Shown here in pieces: positions 15,103-23,900 of a stretch of DNA of 24,959 nucleotides; the first letter of the stretch is position 1, and the number at the start of each line of letters is the position of its first letter. The position numbers and the translations under genes were made by a program. The notes below the pieces were generated by a model that saw only the letters and a program-made list of their open reading frames with translations, made no database searches and was not told the DNA's origin. Source of the stretch: JBEKTY01 sp049515555 (GTDB lineage: Bacteria; Planctomycetota; Planctomycetia; Pirellulales; Thermoguttaceae). Location of the stretch: NCBI GenBank assembly GCA_049515555.1, contig JBEKTY010000121.1:1-24959 (forward strand). The letters run 5' to 3'.

Positions 15103-16857
15103 ATGGCTCGCAAGAAAAAAATCTCGCTCAGCATCGACGGCACGCCCCTGGCGGTGGCCGAGGGCACCACGATCATGGAGGCCTGCGAGCAACTGGGCAT
15201 CCGCATCCCGCGGCTGTGCTACCACCGCGACCTGAGCCTGGCCGGCTCCTGCCGCGTATGCATCGTCGAGGTGAAGGACATGCCCTACTACATGACCTCC
15301 TGTAGCCAGCAGGTGTGGGAGGGAATGGAAGTGCAGACCAACTCGCCCGACATCCGCCAGGCGCGGCGCGACATCGTCGAGCTGCTCGTGGACAATCACC
15401 CCATGGACTGCCAGACCTGCGAGCGCGACGGCCACTGCGAATTGCAGAACCTGGCGTACTCGATGGGCGTGCGGGCCCGGCACTTCGAGGGCCGGCGGAA
15501 ACGCTTCCCCATCGAGCTCTCCAGCCACTCGGTCGTCCGCGACAGCGAGAAGTGCGTGCTCTGCGGCCGCTGCGTGCGGGTCTGCGCCGAGATCCAGGGC
15601 GTGTACAACCTCAGCCAGCACGGCCGGGGCTTCCACACCGTCGTGGCCCCCGCCCACCTGGCCAACATGGACGATTCGGTGTGCATCCAGTGCGGGCAGT
15701 GCATCAACGTCTGCCCCACGGCGGCCTTCCTGGAGAAGCGCTCGGCGGGCGGGGTGTGGGCGGCCCTGGCCGATCCCCACGTGCACGTCGTGGCCCAGAC
15801 CGCCCCTTCCATCCGGGCCGCCGTGGGCGAGGGCTTCGGCCTGCCGCCCGGCACGCCCGCCACCGGCCAGATGGTCACTGCCCTGCGCCGCCTGGGTTTC
15901 GACGCCGTCTTCGACACCGATTTCGGCGCCGACCTCACCATCGTCGAGGAGGCCCACGAGCTGCTCACCCGCCTCAAGGAAGGCCCCCTGCCCATGATCA
16001 CCTCCTGCTCGCCGGGCTGGGTCAATTTCCTCGAGAAGTTCTATCCCGCCCTGATCCCGCACGCCTCGACCTGCCGCTCGCCGATGACCATGCTCTCGGC
16101 CCTCATCAAGACCTATTACGCCCAGCAGAAGGGGCTCGATCCGCAGCAGGTGTACGTGGTGGCCGTCATGCCCTGCGTGGCCAAGAAGTACGAGGCCCGG
16201 CGGCCCGAGCACACGCTGGACGGCCGGCCGCTGACCGACGCCGTGCTCACTACCCGCGAGCTGATCTGGATGATCAAGTGCTACGGGATCGACTTCACCC
16301 GGCTGCCCCCCGGCGAGTTCGACGCGCCCTTGGGGCTGGCCAGCGGGGCGGGCGATATATTCGGCACCACCGGCGGCGTGATGGAGGCCACGCTGCGGGC
16401 CGCCGGCGAGCTGGTCACCGGCAAGCCCGGCGACCGCCTGGAATTCACCGAGGTCCGCGCCGTGGAAGGGCTCCGCGAAACCTACGTCGCCATCGGCGAG
16501 CACAACATCCACGTGGGTGTGGCCAACGGCCTGACCAACGCCAAGGTCCTGCTCGATAAGGTGCTCTCCGGCGCCGAGGTCTTCCACGTGATCGAGGTCA
16601 TGGCCTGTCCCGGCGGCTGCATCGGCGGCGGCGGCCAGCCCTATCCGCCCGAGGGCGCGCGGGTGCTCGACCCGGAATTGCTCCGCAAGCGGGCCGCCGC
16701 GCTGTATGCCATCGACGGCGGCAAGCAGCTCCGCAAGTCGTACGAGAACCCGGCCATCGAGGAGGTCTACGACGCCTTTCTGGGCGGGCCCGGCTCGGAG
16801 AAGGCCCATCGCCTGCTCCATACCCACTATACCGCAAAGCTGCCCCGAGGCATCTGA
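15103..16857 (+). CDS. hydA: [FeFe] hydrogenase catalytic subunit HydA (NAD-linked, trimeric type)
   Basis: This 584-residue enzyme makes or oxidises H2 at an H-cluster. Clusters are carried in order: a plant-type [2Fe-2S] (C39, C50, C53, C67), a His-ligated [4Fe-4S] (H99, C103, C106, C112), and two [4Fe-4S] (C151/154/157/161 and C194/197/200/204). The H-domain follows, with L1 TSCSPGW (300-306), L2 MPCVAKKYE (357-365) and L3 EVMACPGGCIGGGGQP (498-513; C502, C506). The domain layout matches the Clostridium CpI enzyme closely, and the small subunit is fused at the C-terminus. L1 has Ser303 where CpI-type enzymes have the second Cys of TSCCP. An additional cysteine, C324, occurs in STCRSP. The stop overlaps the start of hydC by one base (TGATG). 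The HydE/F/G maturases needed to build the H-cluster are not visible here. Confidence 0.95.
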   Translation: MARKKKISLSIDGTPLAVAEGTTIMEACEQLGIRIPRLCYHRDLSLAGSCRVCIVEVKDMPYYMTSCSQQVWEGMEVQTNSPDIRQARRDIVELLVDNHPMDCQTCERDGHCELQNLAYSMGVRARHFEGRRKRFPIELSSHSVVRDSEKCVLCGRCVRVCAEIQGVYNLSQHGRGFHTVVAPAHLANMDDSVCIQCGQCINVCPTAAFLEKRSAGGVWAALADPHVHVVAQTAPSIRAAVGEGFGLPPGTPATGQMVTALRRLGFDAVFDTDFGADLTIVEEAHELLTRLKEGPLPMITSCSPGWVNFLEKFYPALIPHASTCRSPMTMLSALIKTYYAQQKGLDPQQVYVVAVMPCVAKKYEARRPEHTLDGRPLTDAVLTTRELIWMIKCYGIDFTRLPPGEFDAPLGLASGAGDIFGTTGGVMEATLRAAGELVTGKPGDRLEFTEVRAVEGLRETYVAIGEHNIHVGVANGLTNAKVLLDKVLSGAEVFHVIEVMACPGGCIGGGGQPYPPEGARVLDPELLRKRAAALYAIDGGKQLRKSYENPAIEEVYDAFLGGPGSEKAHRLLHTHYTAKLPRGI

Positions 16858-17405
16858 TGAACCCAACGGCCGCCGCACCGACCGACAACTGGGACCGCGT
16901 CCAACACTCGGCCCGCGAAATCCTGGGGCCGGCCGTGTGCGGCTTTCTCGACCAGTGCTTGGCGGGGCCCCAGCCGCATAGCCAGCTCATCGCCGTGCTG
17001 CACCGCGTGCAGGCCGAGTACGGCCACCTCAGCCCGGCCCGCCTGGACGCCGTGGCCCAACTGCTCCGCGTGCCCGCCGCCAAGGTGGCCGGCGTGGCTA
17101 GCTTCTACCACTTCTTCCGCCTCCAGCCCCGCGGCAAACATATTATCAACGTTTGCCTGGGCACCGCCTGCTACGTCAAAGGCGCCGACCGCATCGCCCA
17201 GCGCGTGCAAGACGAGCTGGGCATCACCTGGGGCGAAACCAGCAAGGACGGCGTCTTCACCCTCGAGCAGGCCCGCTGCCTGGGCACCTGCGGCTTGGCC
17301 CCCGTGCTGATGGTCGACGACCAGATCCACGGCCAGATCACTGCCGACCAGGTGCCGGCGATCATCGAGAAATACCTCAAGGCGGCCCAGGCCGCGCCAA
17401 AGTAG
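16857..17405 (+). CDS. hydC: [FeFe] hydrogenase gamma subunit HydC (NuoE-like, [2Fe-2S])
   Basis: This 182-residue NuoE-type subunit passes electrons between HydB and HydA. An N-terminal helical bundle contains YGHLSPARLDAVAQLL and VAGVASFYHFF. A thioredoxin-like domain with a [2Fe-2S] cluster follows: C100 and C105 in VCLGTACYVKGA, C141 and C145 in RCLGTCGLAPV. Length and the C-x4-C/C-x3-C pattern are normal for the family. Its ATG overlaps the hydA stop (TGATG), and GAGG lies six bases upstream, so translation is coupled. The order B-A-C differs from the frequent C-B-A order. The stop codon lies inside the hairpin that starts at 17402. Confidence 0.93.
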   Translation: MNPTAAAPTDNWDRVQHSAREILGPAVCGFLDQCLAGPQPHSQLIAVLHRVQAEYGHLSPARLDAVAQLLRVPAAKVAGVASFYHFFRLQPRGKHIINVCLGTACYVKGADRIAQRVQDELGITWGETSKDGVFTLEQARCLGTCGLAPVLMVDDQIHGQITADQVPAIIEKYLKAAQAAPK

Positions 17406-17477
17406 CAGGCACACTCCGTGTGCCGTCCGCCATATCTGTTCCGCCTCAGCGGACGGCACACGGCGTGTGCCTGCTAC
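17402..17477. terminator. Large hairpin between hydC and the convergent gene
   Basis: GTAGCAGGCACAC at 17402 starts a 29-base arm that pairs with 17449-17477 with one mismatch (at 17415) around an 18-base loop. It covers the hydC stop codon and stands between two convergent genes, so a two-way transcription end is likely. It lacks a T-run. The same sequence type (GTAGCAGGCACAC) looks like a dispersed palindromic repeat of planctomycete genomes, which I recall but did not check. Confidence 0.6.
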
Positions 17478-17531
17478 TTTCCATGCCGTAAACAGGCATA
17501 CGCGGGACTATCCCCCTCGGCCGCACAATCC

Positions 17532-19445
17532 CTACTCCTTCGCCCCCAGCGGCAGCACGTCGTCGCCTTGCGAGCGAACGTCGACGATCCGCCGGCCGTC
17601 CACGAGCACTTGATACTTCGTGCCCGCCCGGCCCTGAACGTGCGCCTGCCCCTGGCCGATCGTCACCGGAAAGGGGGCCGCCACGCGGCGCCCGCCGTCG
17701 CTGGCAACGGCCAGCGAGTCCAGTTCCCCATCCAGCACCAGCCGCAGGCTGACCCACGCGCAGGGGTTGATCCGCCACGGGTTCCGCTGCTGCGTGGCCA
17801 GGGCGAAGCTATCGGGCAGCAGGCCGGCGTCGGGCCCGGACCTGTACTGCATCTGCTCGCCGGCGATCAAGATGCCGCGGGCCAGGTGCTTCCAATCCAG
17901 CGACTGCTCGTAGGGCGCGAGCAGCGCCAGGGCATAGGCATACACGCCGCCGCACCATTGCACGGGCAGGCCCATCCAGTTGGGCGCCTGCCAATTGGTC
18001 GCGCCGTACACCGGCGGTGTGGCGTATAGCATTACCGGGTAGCGGCTCCACAGGTAGACGAAGGGCACGCCGGAGAGTGCCCAGCGGCGGGCCTCGGCCA
18101 GGTACGCCGCCTTGCCCGTCAACTCGTAGCCCCGCACGTAGGCCCACACCAGGTAGGCCGAGGCCAACACGTCGGGCGTGTGCAGCGAGACTTCCCACAC
18201 CTGTGCGCCGCGGGGCACGCAGAAGCGTTTCATGTATTCGAGCGTGCGCAGGCCCGCCGCCAGGGCCCGCGGGTCGCCGGTCAGCCGGGCATAGTCCAGC
18301 AGCGTGGCCGCCGGCCGGGCGCAGTGCCCGCTGGCCGTATCCTCGAAATGGCCCCGCCGGTACTTGCCCTCGTAGCGGAACGAGCCGTCGGGCCGCTGCT
18401 GCCCCAGAATGCCCTCGATCTGCGCCGCCTTGTAGGTCAGCCACTCCTGGGCCCGGCCGGTGACGAAGAAGATGCACTCGTTGGGGATGTGCGAGCCGCC
18501 GGGCGCGAGGGATGCAAGCTTGGGCGCCTCGCCGGTCAGCCGCCACAGGGTCGAGGCCGCGTCGCAATACGGCTGGCGGGGCCAATTCGCCTCGACGCAG
18601 TGCCCCCAGCCGGCCTCGCTCCGCAGCGGCCCCCGCAGCGCCGCCGTGCACAGTTTCCACTGCTCCTCTTTCGACCGCGGCTCCTTGGGCAGCGGTGGCA
18701 GCCCGCCGCGCTTCACCGCCCACAGGATGCTCTCCTCGAGCCGATCCCGGCCCAGGCGGAGCGTGGCCCGAATCCGCCGCCCCCGCAACGCCATGCGGTG
18801 GTCCGGCGTTCCGTCCAGGAAATTCGGCGACGCGAACACCGGCTGCAACGACATATCGCTCCAGGTAATTGCCGCCGACACGCGATCGGTCACCACGGCC
18901 ATCAGCGGCAGCGTGACCTTCAGCGGGTCGGGCATCGAGCGGACGTGTTCGGGGGTCTCGATGTCGAGCGTCGAGGAGCTTCGCTCGCCGCGGCCGAGGT
19001 ACTCCAGGCCGGCCAGCAAGCCCTGCTCGCTGGGCCCGATCGGCCGCAGCACCGGGCCCTCGCACGGCCCCGGGCCGTCGATCGCTACGGCCAGCTCCGC
19101 GCCGCTCAGGCTGAGCTCGACCGCCAGACCGTCGCCGGCAAACCGCACGGGCGAAGGGGACCGACCTCGCCGGCCGCCTTGGGGCCCCTGGGGCGCCTCG
19201 CTCGAACGCTGAGGGTTGCCCTCCTGGAGCTTGAGGGCCGGCTGCCGCCCCTCGACGTGGACCAGCGGCTCGAGCACCGCGACCAATCGGCCCTCTCGCT
19301 CGATCCGGGCCCGCGAGCCGTCGCAGGCCACGCGGACCGTAAGCCCCGGCTGGCCCCCGGCCGTGTCCGGCAAATCGAGCCAATCGGCCGCCCCCGGGGG
19401 ATCATAGGCGAAAAGGGCCAATACCAGAAGCGACATGCCGTGCAT
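17532..19445 (-). CDS. Secreted alpha-helical (toroid-like) protein, possible carbohydrate-active enzyme
   Basis: This 637-residue protein starts with a short signal peptide (MHGMSLLVLALFAYDPPGAA). An N-terminal beta-rich half of about 250 residues is followed by a helical half with QQRPDGSFRYEGKYRRGHFED, HCARPAATLLDYARLTGDP and VWEVSLHTPDVLASAYLVWAY. This spacing of paired helices suggests an (alpha/alpha)n toroid as in many polysaccharide lyases, epimerases and glycosidases. A short C-terminal beta domain ends it. I do not recognise the family or a catalytic residue. The ATG at 19443-19445 is preceded by a strong AAAGGAGG about 10 bases upstream, so I use it rather than the longer frame to 19487. 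It is divergent from the S41 protease and convergent with hydC. Polysaccharide breakdown is likely from its neighbours. Confidence 0.75.
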   Translation of the reverse strand: MHGMSLLVLALFAYDPPGAADWLDLPDTAGGQPGLTVRVACDGSRARIEREGRLVAVLEPLVHVEGRQPALKLQEGNPQRSSEAPQGPQGGRRGRSPSPVRFAGDGLAVELSLSGAELAVAIDGPGPCEGPVLRPIGPSEQGLLAGLEYLGRGERSSSTLDIETPEHVRSMPDPLKVTLPLMAVVTDRVSAAITWSDMSLQPVFASPNFLDGTPDHRMALRGRRIRATLRLGRDRLEESILWAVKRGGLPPLPKEPRSKEEQWKLCTAALRGPLRSEAGWGHCVEANWPRQPYCDAASTLWRLTGEAPKLASLAPGGSHIPNECIFFVTGRAQEWLTYKAAQIEGILGQQRPDGSFRYEGKYRRGHFEDTASGHCARPAATLLDYARLTGDPRALAAGLRTLEYMKRFCVPRGAQVWEVSLHTPDVLASAYLVWAYVRGYELTGKAAYLAEARRWALSGVPFVYLWSRYPVMLYATPPVYGATNWQAPNWMGLPVQWCGGVYAYALALLAPYEQSLDWKHLARGILIAGEQMQYRSGPDAGLLPDSFALATQQRNPWRINPCAWVSLRLVLDGELDSLAVASDGGRRVAAPFPVTIGQGQAHVQGRAGTKYQVLVDGRRIVDVRSQGDDVLPLGAKE

Positions 19446-19610
19446 GGCGAAATTGCCTCCTTTGCGGCCGCGGCCTTGGCGGCCCACCGCCCATAGGGTC
19501 TAATTCTTGTAGCGTGGGTCGAGTCGTAGGGTGGGTCGAGCGCAGCGAGCCCCACCATAATCCCCAATTGCCAAGTCCGCAATCCCTAAATCCCTAAATC
19601 CCTAACCGCC
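19446..19610. other. Divergent promoter region with a small palindrome and TCCCTAAA repeats
   Basis: These 165 bases lie between the divergent helical-protein and protease genes. A palindrome-like element, GGTGGG (19530-19535) ... CCCACC (19551-19556) around a GAGCGCAGCGAG core, resembles the core of the hairpin at 10585. Three octamers TCCCTAAA/TCCCTAAA/TCCCTAAC stand at 19583-19606, directly before the protease ATG. No clear -10/-35 pair was found for either gene, and the protease start has no Shine-Dalgarno sequence. Confidence 0.5.
19583..19606 (+). repeat. Three tandem TCCCTAAM octamers before the protease start
   Basis: Two exact TCCCTAAA copies and one TCCCTAAC copy end four bases before the ATG at 19611, where a ribosome-binding site would normally stand. 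Confidence 0.75.
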
Positions 19611-20924
19611 ATGCCCCATCGCAATCTCGCTTGGCTGATCCTGATCGCCGCCTTGTCGCTGGTGTGCTACCAGAAAGTACCGGCCAACCGCTACGGCCGC
19701 GTGGCGGCCCGGGCCATGGATTACGTCTCGCGCCGTTACTATCAGCCGGTCGACGACCTGCAATTGTTCGAAGGGGCCATGAAAGGCATGACCGGCCGGC
19801 TGGACGAGAACTCGGCCTATATCAGCGCTGCCAAGAAGAGGGAATTCGAGGAGGACATCACCAAGGAGTTCGGCGGGGTGGGCATGCGCGTGGGCCTGGA
19901 TCCCAAGACCAAGCAACTCGTGGTGCTGGCCCCGCTGCCGGGCACGCCCGCCCAGCAGGCCGGTATCCGGCCCGGCGACAAGATCCTCAAGATCGACGGC
20001 CACGGCACGCAGGGCATGTCGTTGGCCGACGCCGTGGACCGCATGCACGGCAAACCCGATACGCCCGTGAGCCTCTTGGTTCTTCACCCCGGGACGCCGC
20101 AGCCGGTCGAGATCACGATCGTGCGCAGGATCATCCCCGAGGATACGGTCGAGGGCGACACCCGAGGGCCCGACGGCGCGTGGAACTTCCTGCTGCCGGG
20201 CCCCGAGCGGATCGGCTACGTTCGGCTCAGCGGCTTCGCCGAGTCGGACCGCGCCGAGCCCCTGCCTGGCAAGCCGGCCAAGAGCACCGCCAACGACCTG
20301 AAAGCGGCCCTGGAGCAGCTCGCCGGCCAACAGATGCGGGGCCTGGTCCTGGATCTGCGCGACAACCGCGGCGGCACGCTCAAAACGGCCGTCGAAGTCT
20401 GCAACCTGTTCATTCCCTCCGGCGTGATCGTCACCACCCGCGGCCGCGACGGCCAGATCCTCGACTCCTATCAGGCCCAGGGCCGCGCCCCCTACACCGA
20501 CTTCCCCATGGCCGTGCTCATCAACCAACAGAGCGCCAGCGCCAGCGAGATCGTCGCCGCCTGTCTGCAAGACCATCATCGGGCGGTCGTCGTCGGCCAG
20601 CGCTCCTTCGGCAAGGGGACCGTCCAGGAAGTGACCGATCTGGGCGATCGGCTGGGGGCCCTGAAAATAACGCACGCCACCTACTGGCGGCCCAGCGGCA
20701 AGAACATCCACCATCGCAAGGACGACGCCGACGGCGCAACCTGGGGCGTCGTGCCCGACCACGGCTTCGAGGTCGTCGTGGACGACGAGGAGGCGGCCCG
20801 CTTCCACCGCTGGCGGCAGGATCGCGACCTGCCCGGCACACTCCCGCCCGACGATTCCCTAAAGCACTTCACCGACCGCCCCCTGGCCCGGGCCATCGAA
20901 TACCTGCGGGAAAAGGAAGGATGA
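19611..20924 (+). CDS. S41 family carboxy-terminal processing protease (CtpA-like)
   Basis: This 437-residue serine protease is exported or membrane-anchored by an N-terminal hydrophobic helix (residues 6-20). A helical region (about 30-85) is followed by a PDZ domain (about 85-175; GTPAQQAGIRPGDKILKIDG), which recognises substrate C-termini. The S41 domain has LRDNRGG (250-255), SASASE with the catalytic S310, and SFGKGTVQ with the general base K335. The 25-residue Ser-Lys spacing equals that of E. coli Prc. It would cleave periplasmic proteins near the C-terminus. The helix may be a signal peptide that stays as an anchor. The stop codon lies in heptamer repeats shared with the start of the next gene, so the two are probably one transcript. 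Confidence 0.9.
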   Translation: MPHRNLAWLILIAALSLVCYQKVPANRYGRVAARAMDYVSRRYYQPVDDLQLFEGAMKGMTGRLDENSAYISAAKKREFEEDITKEFGGVGMRVGLDPKTKQLVVLAPLPGTPAQQAGIRPGDKILKIDGHGTQGMSLADAVDRMHGKPDTPVSLLVLHPGTPQPVEITIVRRIIPEDTVEGDTRGPDGAWNFLLPGPERIGYVRLSGFAESDRAEPLPGKPAKSTANDLKAALEQLAGQQMRGLVLDLRDNRGGTLKTAVEVCNLFIPSGVIVTTRGRDGQILDSYQAQGRAPYTDFPMAVLINQQSASASEIVAACLQDHHRAVVVGQRSFGKGTVQEVTDLGDRLGALKITHATYWRPSGKNIHHRKDDADGATWGVVPDHGFEVVVDDEEAARFHRWRQDRDLPGTLPPDDSLKHFTDRPLARAIEYLREKEG

Positions 20925-20946
20925 AGGATGAAGGATGAGGGATGAG
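20919..20946 (+). repeat. Four GGATGAR heptamers spanning a stop and a start codon
   Basis: The copies start at 20919, 20926, 20933 and 20940. The first contains the protease TGA (20922-20924) and the last the candidate ATG (20942) of the glycosidase. Each copy holds an ATG preceded by GG, and successive copies shift the frame by one base. Confidence 0.85.
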
Positions 20947-23900
20947 GTCCGAACGGAATCGACCTAATCGGAGAACCAATCCTGTGACTAAGACCATTCG
21001 CCGTACAGGGCTTGTCTGGATCGTCAGTCTGGTTTCAACTATCGGCCCTTCAGCCCGTGCGGAACCAGACGCTGCACACGCGGCGCCGTCCGCCGCGGTG
21101 CTTCCGGCCACAATTACGCTTCCGGCCAAGGTTTTGCGGGGCTATGGCGAACTTTCGGCCGTGCTGCACCGCATCGAGACCGCCGCCGGCGCCGCTTCGC
21201 TGACGCGAATCACTTGCCAGTCGCCGCAGAAAGCCCTGCTGGTTCAGGCGAAATACCTGTCGGACGTGGGCCTCCTGCCCGGGAGCGACGCCGACGTGCT
21301 TGCCGTCGGCACGCGGTCTGTCCCCGTGCGGCGCGCGCCGGCCGGCGGCCTCCTGGCCTGCTGCGCCGCGGGGCGTGAGGTCCTGATCCTGGCCGCGCCC
21401 AGCGGCAAAGCCCTGGCGAGTCTGATCGAGCGCCATGTTCCCATATCTATAGGGGCCGGCGCCTTTGCCCCACACGTTCAGGTCCCCATGTACCTGGACC
21501 GCTTCGACAAGTACGGGCTGCTGGTTTATTACGGGCCCTGGATCACCCCGCCCCACGATGAGAACTACGACTACCGGGTCGATTTCAGATTCGCCCGGGA
21601 CAGCAAGTTCGGATTGATCCTTTGGCAGACGCCGCTGCCCGACGACACCGCCGAGGGAATGAATAACGAGAAAGCCTGGGACTGGATCCAGGAGGAGTGC
21701 CGCTCGCTTCACGTGCCGCTGCACTTGAACCTCTCGTTCAGTTGGCCGATGCTCTGGCTGGGCAACCGCTACCGCGAGGAAACGATGCTCAAGGCGCCGC
21801 AATTCGTGGGCGGCTTCTACGGCGTGGCCCACGACTCCTGCGGAGTGGGCGCCGTTTCATGGCACTCGCAGCAAGCCAAAGCCGTAACCCTGGGCATATT
21901 GCAGCAGACCGTCCGCCGTTATGTGAACGACCCGAATATCGTGGGCTGGCTCGAGCCGCATTCGGAAACCGCGGATAACCCCCAAGGGCTGCTGATCGAC
22001 TGTGGTCCCGTGGCGGACCGCTCGCTGCGACGGTATCTGAAAGAGCGCTACGGCCGACCAAGCGCGGTCGGCCGGCGCTGGTACGGCGATGCGGCCCATT
22101 ATCAATCCTGGGAAGAGATCCGCGCCCCGGAGCTTGCCCAGTTCGTGGGCTTTGGTCCCGAGGCCATCGACCTGCGCGGCACGTGGCGCGTGAAGTACGT
22201 TCCCGCGCCCGACGGGCATCTCTATACGCGCGACGAGTCGCGCCGCCTGGGGGGCGAAGTGATTCCCACCGCGCCCGTGCCGCCCGAGTGGTATCAGCCC
22301 GGCTTCGACGACCGCGCCTGGGACGAGCTCCTGGCCCCTGGCAGCGATCGGGCCATCGAAATGACGTGGAGCCCCATGGTCTACCGCCGCACCGTCGACG
22401 TGCCGGCGGCGTGGCTCGCCGCACATAAGAGGGCGTGGCTCTACTTCTGGGTCATCTTCGGCCGCGACTTCGACCGGCACCTGCTGTACGTCAACGGCCG
22501 GCAGATGAAGCCCGATCCGCACCTGAAGATCGCCTTTGACGTTTCGGCCGCGCTCAAGCCGGGCCCCAACACCATCGTCCTCCAGCCGCACCGGGGCATC
22601 ATGTGCTATCGCTCGTATCTTTCGCCCCAAGCCCCGGCCCAGTATCCGAACCTGGGCCAGCAGCAGAATGCCCGCTGGGTGGACTTCCGCAAATGGCTCA
22701 TGTGGTCGCGGGCCCGGCAGATCACGCGTGGAATCGAGATGATCCGCCAGATCGATCCCGATCGGCCGATCAACCTCATGGCCCCCGACGACAATGCCGG
22801 CGCGATCAAGCAGGTGGGCGAGCCGTTCGGCGCCTTCTTTCACAACACCGGCTATGCGGCCGGTTTCTGGGCCGAATACAACCCGTTGCTGATGCGCGGC
22901 TCCGGTCTGCCGGCCACCGCCGAACCCGGCAACGGCGCACCGAACGTCCGCGATTTCATGGCCTTCTGGGGCCGTTGGCTCTCGGAAGGGCTCAACGGAG
23001 TCCACTATTTCCAGCATCTCGGCGAGATCACCTGGAATCCCGAGGTCCTGAAGCAATTTCAAACCGGCCGCACGATGTACGAAATGATCGGCAAGTACCA
23101 CGTGCCGGCGGCCAAGGTGGCGATCCTCTTCGGCGCCGGCAACGAGCAGATTGCCGGCTACCCCTGGACGCAGAATCCGGCTCAGTTTCAGCCGGGCGGA
23201 TATTGGCGCGTCAACCCGGCCATGGACCTCATGAATTACTGTGCCCGCGACGCCGTGACCGAGGAAGACTTCGGCACCGAGAACGTCGACAAGTACCGGG
23301 TCATCATCGATTCCAACACGTCGATCGTAAGCGACGAGCTTCTGGCCGGCATCGAGCGATGGGTGCGCGCCGGCGGCGTGTTCGTAACCTACGGCCAAAC
23401 CGGCCGGCACACGGAGACCGAGCCCGACCGCTGGCCCATCCGCCGTCTTTCCGGCTATAACGTAACCGCCATCGCCGATTGGGGAGCCGGAAAAGAGTTT
23501 CGACGCACGCCAACCCAAACGATCTACACGGGCGATGCCTGGCTGAAGCCCACCCGGGCCGCGGGCCTTCAGCTTAACCGGGCCGCGGCCGAGTGCCAGG
23601 ACATACTCGCCTGGTCCGACGGAACCGTGGCCGCCGGCCTGCGGCCGCTCGGCGCCGGCTGGGTGCTCACCCTCGGACCCATGGTCGGCGGCGGCGACGT
23701 GGGCAAGCTGTTGGCCCCCATCATCGAGCATTTCGACGCCGCCAACCTCGTGCCGGCGCATGCCGCCCTGCCCGGATTCAATCTGCACACGCGGCATTAC
23801 ATCAGCAATACGGGCCTTTACGACGTGTGGGTGATGTACAACGAGATGGGCAAGCCCATCACCACCGACCTGGTGTTCCTGCCGGGCTTTCGTCCCGCCT

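Noticed and set aside
15073..16878. 601-codon minus-strand frame opposite hydA
   Set aside because: It has no recognisable domain, and the hydA frame holds all hydrogenase motifs.
12706..17405. Respiratory complex I (nuoE/F/G) assignment for the three redox genes
   Set aside because: The catalytic subunit carries the L1-L3 H-cluster motifs, HydB has the C-terminal two-[4Fe-4S] domain, and no membrane-arm genes are present.
18180..19496. 438-codon plus-strand frame opposite the helical secreted protein
   Set aside because: Arg/Pro/Gln-rich shadow sequence. The minus-strand gene has a strong Shine-Dalgarno sequence and a signal peptide.
19583..19606. Telomere-like TCCCTAAA repeats
   Set aside because: Only three copies in a bacterial intergenic region; the resemblance to eukaryotic telomere repeats is chance.
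21857..23797. 646-codon minus-strand frame opposite the large glycosidase
   Set aside because: No domain is recognisable, and the plus strand encodes coherent barrel and jelly-roll domains here.
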